Assembly: GCA_029891385.1 (NCBI GenBank)
Contig: CM057233.1
Coordinates: 28,750,540-28,814,539, forward strand
From: Erythroxylum novogranatense
Taxonomy: Eukaryota; Streptophyta; Magnoliopsida; Malpighiales; Erythroxylaceae
Direction of reading: 5' to 3'
Length of the DNA: 64,000 nucleotides
Below are positions 57,691 through 64,000 of the stretch, piece after piece. How positions within the stretch are numbered: the stretch's first letter is position 1; each line of letters starts with the position of its first letter. A model generated the notes under the pieces. It ran no database searches, was not told the origin of the DNA, and saw only the letters and a program-made list of their open reading frames with translations. Made by a program: the position numbers and the translations under genes.

Positions 57691-60003
57691 TGTTGGGCCC
57701 CAAATTTCTTTTTGTTTTCTTGAAGTTATTAAGTATGAATTTATTTGATTGTGTTATTTATGGCATAGTTTGATTAATTGGAAATATTCATGGAAAATTT
57801 GGATATAATTGAGTTTAGTAGTGAAAAATGGTTAAGAAAGAGTAGATTTTTATAAGGGCAATATGGTCAAGGTATTTTGAGTTAAGAAGTTTTAGGCTAA
57901 GTGTAGGAGGGCATAATAGTCCTTGTTCATTTATGTAGGCTAAAGGAATTAAAGAAAATATAAAGAAAAGAAGAAATAGAAAGGAGAAGAGAAAGAACGA
58001 AGGAGAGAAGGTCGTAGGAGAGGAGAAGAAGAGAAAAGGGGAAGTTAGATTCAGACATTTTCCGACAGATTTCAAGCATCCTTAAGGTAAATCTAACTCT
58101 TCTATCTTTGTTTGAGTTGGATTGAACCCTACTTGTGCTTGGTTTGAGTAGAAATCGATGGTTTAGGGTTTATGGTGAACTTTGGTAGATTTGCTTGGGT
58201 TGTTCTTTTTTTGTTGATGTTTTTGTGTTAGATGAGTTTAGAAATGAAGTATTAGGCATGATCTAAAGTTTAAGAGTGTTGCATGAGCAAAAGAGTAGGA
58301 TTGATCTAGGAAAAATCTGGAAATCTGGGTTCAGAGGAAGTTCTGCGACCCACACGTCGCGACGTGTTCATGAGCACGCCGCGGCGTGCGAGAAAGGCTT
58401 GCACGTCGCGACGTGCGAGTATGCACGCCGTGGCGTGCAAATGTTTTGTGCGACGCGGTGAGGAGGTTGGAATTCGCCGCGGCGCGCAAGTTGTTCGCCA
58501 CGGCAAGCGCAGCCTTCGACGCGGCGAACTCCAATTTTTCTGCCAGAGTCGTTTTGATGTTTTGATCATATCTTTTGCTACAGAAGTCCTTTTGGGGTGA
58601 TTTTTGAGGCGTTGTGAACTAGAGACATAGATCTACAAGTCTTATGAAGTGATGAAGTTATGAATCGTGTTTAAGAATATGAAATTTTGGATGGAAGTTA
58701 AGAATGGAATTGTTGTTTCAGCATGAGTGTTTGAATAAGATTTTGGTTCTTATTTTAGGAGAGCAAGAGAGGCAAGAGGATCAAGAGGCTCGAGAGGAAA
58801 CTCATTCCTAGGCAAGCCAAGCAAGGAATTCAGGTGGGTTCATGTTTATAATAGAGTAATTAAGTACTCATTGTTTAGTTCAAATCAAGCAAGATCTCAT
58901 GCATTTACATTACATCATCCACGATCGCATTGCATACTACCATGAATGATTATATTCTGCTATGTGTTTTGCATTCATGATTATTATCAAGATTTTCACA
59001 AAGGAGTGTTCTCCTTTTTACGAATACAAGTACATGAATTCAAGTTTTTACGAAATACAAGACAAGCAAGATTACAAGCAAGTGCGGTTTATAAACAAGT
59101 TTACAAGAACATGAATTATGCATACTTATGTGGGTTTGCGGTGTCCTCACGATAGTCAAGTGCACATTGACTCACTAAAAGGCTTCTCCCTTTGCCCGAC
59201 TGTGGGCATGTGGTTTCTCAAGGATTCCCTCACGAAACTACGTCTACACATCAACATTTCGATGGCATGTGTAGTACGTCACGAACCCGGGACACCCAAA
59301 CCATCATGTTATGTATTATGATTTGTTATGTGCCATGCATCATGAATTATTTCAAGAATCAAGCATTTTTCAAGACAATGACATATACATGATCAATGAC
59401 TATGATTTCAACAAGTATTCACGGCAATGAGATATTTTGAATACTTTTGCTTATTGCTATATTATAAATATGTTCCCACGAGCTTTATAGCTCACCCCCT
59501 CTAATCTCCCCCATACAGGTGACGAGCCAGAGATCGAGTGAGTCACGAGTTTCGGCAGCACTCCCGTTTTCATTTCATTATGTTTATTTATTTTCAATGT
59601 TATGTTTTGGACGACAAGACCTTAGTTACATTTCAATTATCATTGGTTCAAGAGTGTTTTAGATTTTTGACTCTTGAACTCAAAGTTGTAATTTGGTTTG
59701 AGACATTCTTAAAGCTTTATGAAACTCATCTTTTGGAGCATTAATTATTAATATGTTTGTTTTAAAGATTATCGTTTTGAGTATGTTCATGATGGGTCCA
59801 TTGTACTTCCGATGGTCTCTTTTCCCAAACAATTAATTTACATGAGTTGCTTGGTTTACTTAAATGATGCATGAAAGCAAGTTCAAGTTTACTTTCCAGC
59901 AGGCCCATACATCTTCCGCAGGTCTTTTTCTTAAATGTATTATTAGCACGTTTTCTGCCACGCTATCATGTCCGACGTTGGGCTCCGGCAGCGGGGTCCA
60001 ACA
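57691..60003. mobile_element. Gypsy-type solo LTR (2313 bp) inside SIRE gag
   Basis: A perfect AGAAT duplication at 57686-57690 and 60004-60008 flanks it. Ends are TGTTGGGCCCC and GGGGTCCAACA. No coding sequence, PBS or polypurine tract. It contains GTTCCCACGAGCTTTATAGC near 59472, as in the solo LTR at 5192-18750, and an array of CpG-rich palindromes. Insertion is ten bases into gag, after ATGGCAGAAT. Confidence 0.9.
58353..58528. repeat. Array of CpG-rich palindromic motifs
   Basis: About seven dyad-symmetric 14-16-mers spaced roughly 20-27 bp apart: CACGTCGCGACGTG (58353-58366), GCACGCCGCGGCGTGC (58374-58389), GCACGTCGCGACGTGC (58401-58416) and GCACGCCGTGGCGTGC (58423-58438). Weaker ones lie near 58449, 58473, 58494 and 58515. 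The first three are perfect palindromes. The surrounding LTR is AT-rich. Confidence 0.85.
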
Positions 60004-60008
60004 AGAAT

Positions 60009-61539
60009 CACACGTGTTTATTGCTGAAGATGCCTCTGTCACAAGACCTCCTACGTTCAATGGTGATGACTATCATTATTGGAAGGACAGGATGCGGTTT
60101 TTCATCGAATCCATACACGTTGATCTTTGGGACATCATCGAGAATGGACCATATGTACTAGTAGATGATGAAGGCAATACTATTCCACGTACCAGATGAT
60201 CAGTCGATCACAAAGCGAGATTTCAACTAAATTCAAAGGCCAAATTCTTTCTGAGTTATGCATTAAGAAGAAGTGAATACGATAAAGTTCATGGATGCGA
60301 AATTGCGAAGGAGATGTGAGACACCTTATCCATTGCACATGAAGGCACAAACCAAGTGAAGGAGTCAAAGATCAACATTCTTGTACATCAGTATAAGATT
60401 TTTAAAATGAAAGAAGATGAGTCCATTGATCAGATTTTTGGACGATTTCAAACTATCGTTAATGGATTGAAAGCTCTTGGGAGAATCTACGACAATCAAG
60501 ACCATGTCAAGAAGATTCTCAGAAGTCTACCTAAAAGATGGAGACCTAAAGTCACTTTAGTACAAGAAGCCAACGACTCGAGAAAATTAAAGGTTAACGA
60601 GCTGCTTGGTTCTTTGAAGATACATGAAGTGGAGCTTGACGCTGAAGACAAACCTAGAAGGGACAAATCTATAGCATTAAAGACTGGTCAAAAAAATCAC
60701 AAGAATCAGAGAAATAGAAGTTCATCGTCAAAAGCACTGAAGATCGAAGAGATCAAGAATGATGAAACTAGTGAATCTGAACAAGATTCAAGTGAAGACG
60801 ATGATGAATTATCTTTTATCTCAAGGAAGATCAGAAGAGCATGGAAGAGGAAAGCAAAAGGAAATAAAGAGTTTTCTTTTAAGAAAAATAGCAAAGATGA
60901 AGTCAAGAATGAGAAGGCCTTTGTCATTTGCTACGAGTGCAACAAACCAGGACACTACAAGTTTGAATATCCATTGCTGAAAAGAAAACCGAAAAAGAAT
61001 AAAGAAAATAAAAGAGTATGATGGCTACTTAGAAAGATTTGGATTTATCCGAATCTGATTCTGATTCAGAAGCTTCAGTACAAGAAAACATATGCATGGT
61101 AGCCGAAAACGAAGGTGACAAGGAGGTAACTTCTAACTTCAATGAACTCCAAGATGCATATCTAGAATTGTTAGAAGATCCTCATGCTATACTAAAGCAG
61201 TATAGATCCCTAAAAAGAAAGTACGTAGAAAACTTGAGGAACACGGAAGCATTAGAGAAAGAAAATATCTGCCTCAAGAAACAAGTAGATGATATGAAGA
61301 AAAAAGCTTCTATCGATAGATCTGAGGAAATTAGTCAGTCAAAACAAAGGATTAATTCTCTCTCAGCAGACTTATCATCATTCACTGAAAGTACGAAGAA
61401 AATGAATGATATGATTGTGAAATGTAGACACCCTAATGATAAGAGTGGTCTAAGGTTTACTAAAACTAATATTCATCATAAAAAAACTTTGTTCCTTATA
61501 GAAAGAAATATCATCAGTTTTTTCATTTTCATTCTATGA
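60009..61539 (+). pseudogene. Gag of the second SIRE-like element
   Basis: Continues from ATGGCAGAAT at 57681 across the solo LTR. Blocks are VTRPPTFNGDDYHYWKDRMR, HVDLWDIIENGPYV, a stop at 60197 (TGA), EGTNQVKESKINILVHQYK, DQIFGRFQTIVNGLKALG and SLPKRWRPKVTLVQEAND. The zinc knuckle CYECNKPGHYKFEY has Tyr in place of the final Cys. A stop at 61021 and another at 61030 precede a coiled-coil-like segment (LEKENICLKKQVDDMKKKAS) to 61539. The N-terminal part is cut off by the solo LTR. Confidence 0.88.
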
Positions 61540-61639
61540 ATAATTTTCAAACTAACCCCAAAGGACCATGAAAATCTGGGTACCTAAAAGGAACATATTA
61601 TCTCCTGCAGATCTCCTTCCTTGGAAGAAGTAGCCAGCA

Positions 61640-62654
61640 TCAATGGTATTTAGACGGTGGATGCTCGCGATACATAACAGGAAGAAAGTCTATGTTTCTA
61701 GATCTTCAAAATAAAAAAGAAGGATCAATAACTTTTGGAGACAACCAGCAGGACAAAATAGTTGGAATCGGTAAAATTGGTAAAGATTCATTTGCATCTA
61801 TTGATAATGTTCTGTTAGTTGAAGGTTTAAAACATAACTTGATTAGTGTAAGTCAATTATGTGATTTTGACTTTGAAGTATCCTTTAATCAAAATTCTTG
61901 TGTAGTCAAAAACAAGATCGGTTCCATATTCTTTTCTGCCAAAAGACGAAACAATCTTTATAAAATTAATTTAGAAGATTTACAAAGTCAAAATATTTCT
62001 TGTTTTATATCAACTGATGAAGAAAAACTGATTTGGCATAAAAAGCTAGGTCATGTTAGTTTTAAACATATTTCTAAGATGATTAAACATGATTTGGTAA
62101 GAGGTTTACCAAAAATAAGTTTTAACAAGGATTTCTTTTATGAAAGTTGTCATAAAGGAAAACAGGTTAAAACATCATTTTTTTCTAAAAATATTGTAAC
62201 TTCGTCTAGACCTCTAGAGTTGTTACATATAGATTTATTTGGTCCAACTAGGACATTAAGTCTTAGTGGAAAGAAGTATGGTCTCGTAATTATTGATGAC
62301 TTCACTAGATTTTGTTGGATATTATTTTTGTCACATAAGGATGAATCTTTTAAATATTTTAAAGCTCTTTCCAAAAAGTTACAAAATGAAAAAGGAGTTT
62401 CTATTGCTAGAATTAGAAGTGATCATGGTGGTGAATTTGAAAACGAAAAATTCAGAATATTTTATGAAGAGAATGGAATTTTTCATAATTTCTCTGCTCC
62501 TAGAACTCCACAACAAAATAGAGTCGTAGAAAGAAAGAACATGACGATTCAGGAAATGGCAAGAACCATGCTATGTGAAATGAATCTTCCTACTTATTTC
62601 TGGGCTGAAGCTGTAAATACAGCTTGTTATATTCAAAATAGAATATTTCTGTGA
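61640..62654 (+). pseudogene. Protease and integrase of the second SIRE-like element
   Basis: Just before 61692 the protease motif DGGCSRY stands where DSGCSRH is expected. Then LVEGLKHNLISVSQLC and, from 62020, the pre-integrase zinc site IWHKKLGHVSFKHISK with YESCHKGKQV, where the first Cys of the CxxC pair is Tyr. The integrase core shows Asp in LLHIDLFGP, Asp in RSDHGGEFENE and the PQQNRVVERK block. One frame is open for 320 codons and stops at 62654. It would cut and insert element DNA. Confidence 0.92.
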
Positions 62655-62659
62655 CCATT

Positions 62660-64000
62660 GTTGGATAAAACTCCATATGAGTTACGGAAAGGAAGGAAGC
62701 CTGATATCTCTTACTTCCATCCATTTGGTTGCAAGTGTACTATATTGACTATAAAGGAAACTTTGGATAAATTTGATTCTAAGGTTTATTTTGGAATTTC
62801 CTAAGATATTCATTATCTTCTAAAGCCTATAGGGTTTATAATCTTACTTCTAAATCTGTTGAAGAATCTATTCATGTCAAATTTGATGATGGTTCTCAAC
62901 CAGATAGAAGTAATAATACTGATAATGAAACTCTATCAGTACCCTTAGTTGATAATGTAGATGTTTCACCATCAGATGTTACTCTAGAGAAAGTAGAAGA
63001 TGTTCCTAAAAATCATAGTCTGAAAAAGGACTGGAAATATAAGTCCTCTCACCCTGAAAATCTGATCATAGGAGAAACTTCAGAAGGTGTGAGAACTAGA
63101 TCCAAATTCAAAAGAGAAACAAATGTAGCTTTTATTTCTGAAATAGAGCCTAAGAAAATTGATGAAGCTCTTCAGGATGAAGCGTTGATTTTAGCCATGC
63201 AAGAGGAGCTGAACCAATTTACTAGGAATAAAGTTTGGTCTTTAGTTCCCAGACCCCCTAAAAAGTCTATTATAGGAACTAGATGGGTTTTTAAGAATAA
63301 ATTAGATGAGTCAGGTAGAGTCAGTCGAAACAAAGCTAGATTAGTAGCTCAAGGCTACAATCAACAAGAAGGAATAGGCTATAATGAAACTTATGCTCCT
63401 GTAGCTAGATTAGAAGCTATTAGGATTTTGCTTGCATCTGTTGTATGTCATGATATAAAACTGTTTCAAATAGACGTGAAAAGTGCCTTTTTGAATGGTT
63501 TTATAGATCAAGAGGTTTATATAAAGCAACCTCCTGGTTTTAAAGACTCTAAGAAACCAGATTATATCTATAGACTTCATAAAGCTTTGTATGGCTTGAA
63601 ACAAGCTCTTCGAGCTTCGTATGATCGTCTAAGTTCCTTTTTGATTGAGAATGATTTTAGTATATAAGACTCTATTTAGAAAAAGCATTAAGAATGATTT
63701 CATCATTGTTTAAATATAAGTTGATGATATTATCTTTGGTGCAACATCTGAAAAACTATGTTCTAGTTTTGAGAATTTGATGAAAAGTGAATTTGAAATG
63801 AGCATGTTGGGTGAATTAAAATTCTTTTTTGGGTTACAAATTAAGCAAACCGAAGAAAAGATTTTTATTCATCAACAGAAATATATTAAATAACTATTGA
63901 TTAAATATGGAATGGAGAAAGTGAAACCTATGTCTACTCTTATGCATCCTTCAAACCTTTTATCTAAGGATGAAACAGGTAAGAAGGTTGATCAAACCCT
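62660..64000 (+). pseudogene. Integrase C-terminus and reverse transcriptase of the second SIRE-like element, truncated by window
   Basis: FHPFGCKCTILTIKETLDKF-like text follows at 62715-62770, then a spacer, then RT from 63089: [79 protein letters not shown] and [16 protein letters not shown]. The catalytic motif has a stop (TAA, 63717-63719) in place of its Tyr before VDD. The frame also breaks at 63667. GELKFFFGLQIKQTEEKIFI continues near 63810. Confidence 0.9.

Larger units (their letters stand above)
56750..64000 (+). mobile_element. Second SIRE-like copia element (runs off the right edge)
   Basis: A 5' LTR, an initiator tRNA-Met PBS, gag interrupted by a solo LTR, then protease, integrase and RT up to the window end. 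Protein blocks match the first SIRE-like element closely. Unlike that copy, this one retains CAG and CTG at most aligned positions and has much longer open frames (up to 320 codons). Confidence 0.9.

Noticed and set aside
58276..58600. Overlapping Arg/Ala/His-rich frames on both strands
   Set aside because: Produced by the CpG palindrome array in the solo LTR.

Overview
This is plant nuclear DNA, almost certainly from a eudicot. About nine-tenths of it is transposable elements stacked inside one another, around a single intact gene, a WUSCHEL-related homeobox gene of the WOX1/STENOFOLIA/MAEWEST type (32434-34324, + strand, four exons). There are no bacterial-style operons, tRNA or rRNA genes, or CRISPR arrays. 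The species cannot be named from the sequence.

Left third (1-20990): a hAT DNA transposon whose transposase pieces lie at 4348-5186 and 18823-19093 and whose 3' terminus is at 19683. It was split by a Ty1/copia element (pol tail 1-2475, 3' LTR 2492-4347) and by a gypsy-type solo LTR (5192-18750, target duplication ATGTT on both sides). The solo LTR was in turn split by a 9.8 kb SIRE/Maximus-like copia element (8120-17922). An inverted relative of the hAT 3' end begins at 20062.

Middle (20996-31146): a full-length Tat-lineage gypsy element on the minus strand, with 390-bp LTRs, a perfect ATCTC duplication, gag, protease, RT, two RNase H-like regions and integrase. It also carries a plus-strand (antisense) ORF with its own TATA-like box. 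It ends 1.29 kb upstream of the WOX1 start codon. Downstream of WOX1 are a 60-bp tandem duplication and two MITEs, one inside the other.

Right third (35750-64000): decayed copia fragments in opposite orientations, a decayed LINE, then an Athila-like gypsy element. That element is split by a 12.1 kb minus-strand Tekay/Del chromovirus (42731-54846, duplication ATGAA) and by a second SIRE-like copia (from 56750, running off the window). The gag of the second SIRE-like copia is interrupted after the tenth base by another solo LTR (57691-60003, duplication AGAAT).

All retroelement reading frames are broken. In the SIRE element, the Tat element and part of the Tekay LTRs, paired repeats differ repeatedly at CAG and CTG trinucleotides, which become CG, CGA or CGG. 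This looks like consensus error at CHG-methylated cytosines rather than ordinary mutation, so some frameshifts reported here may be artefacts. Only WOX1 appears to be a functional protein-coding gene.
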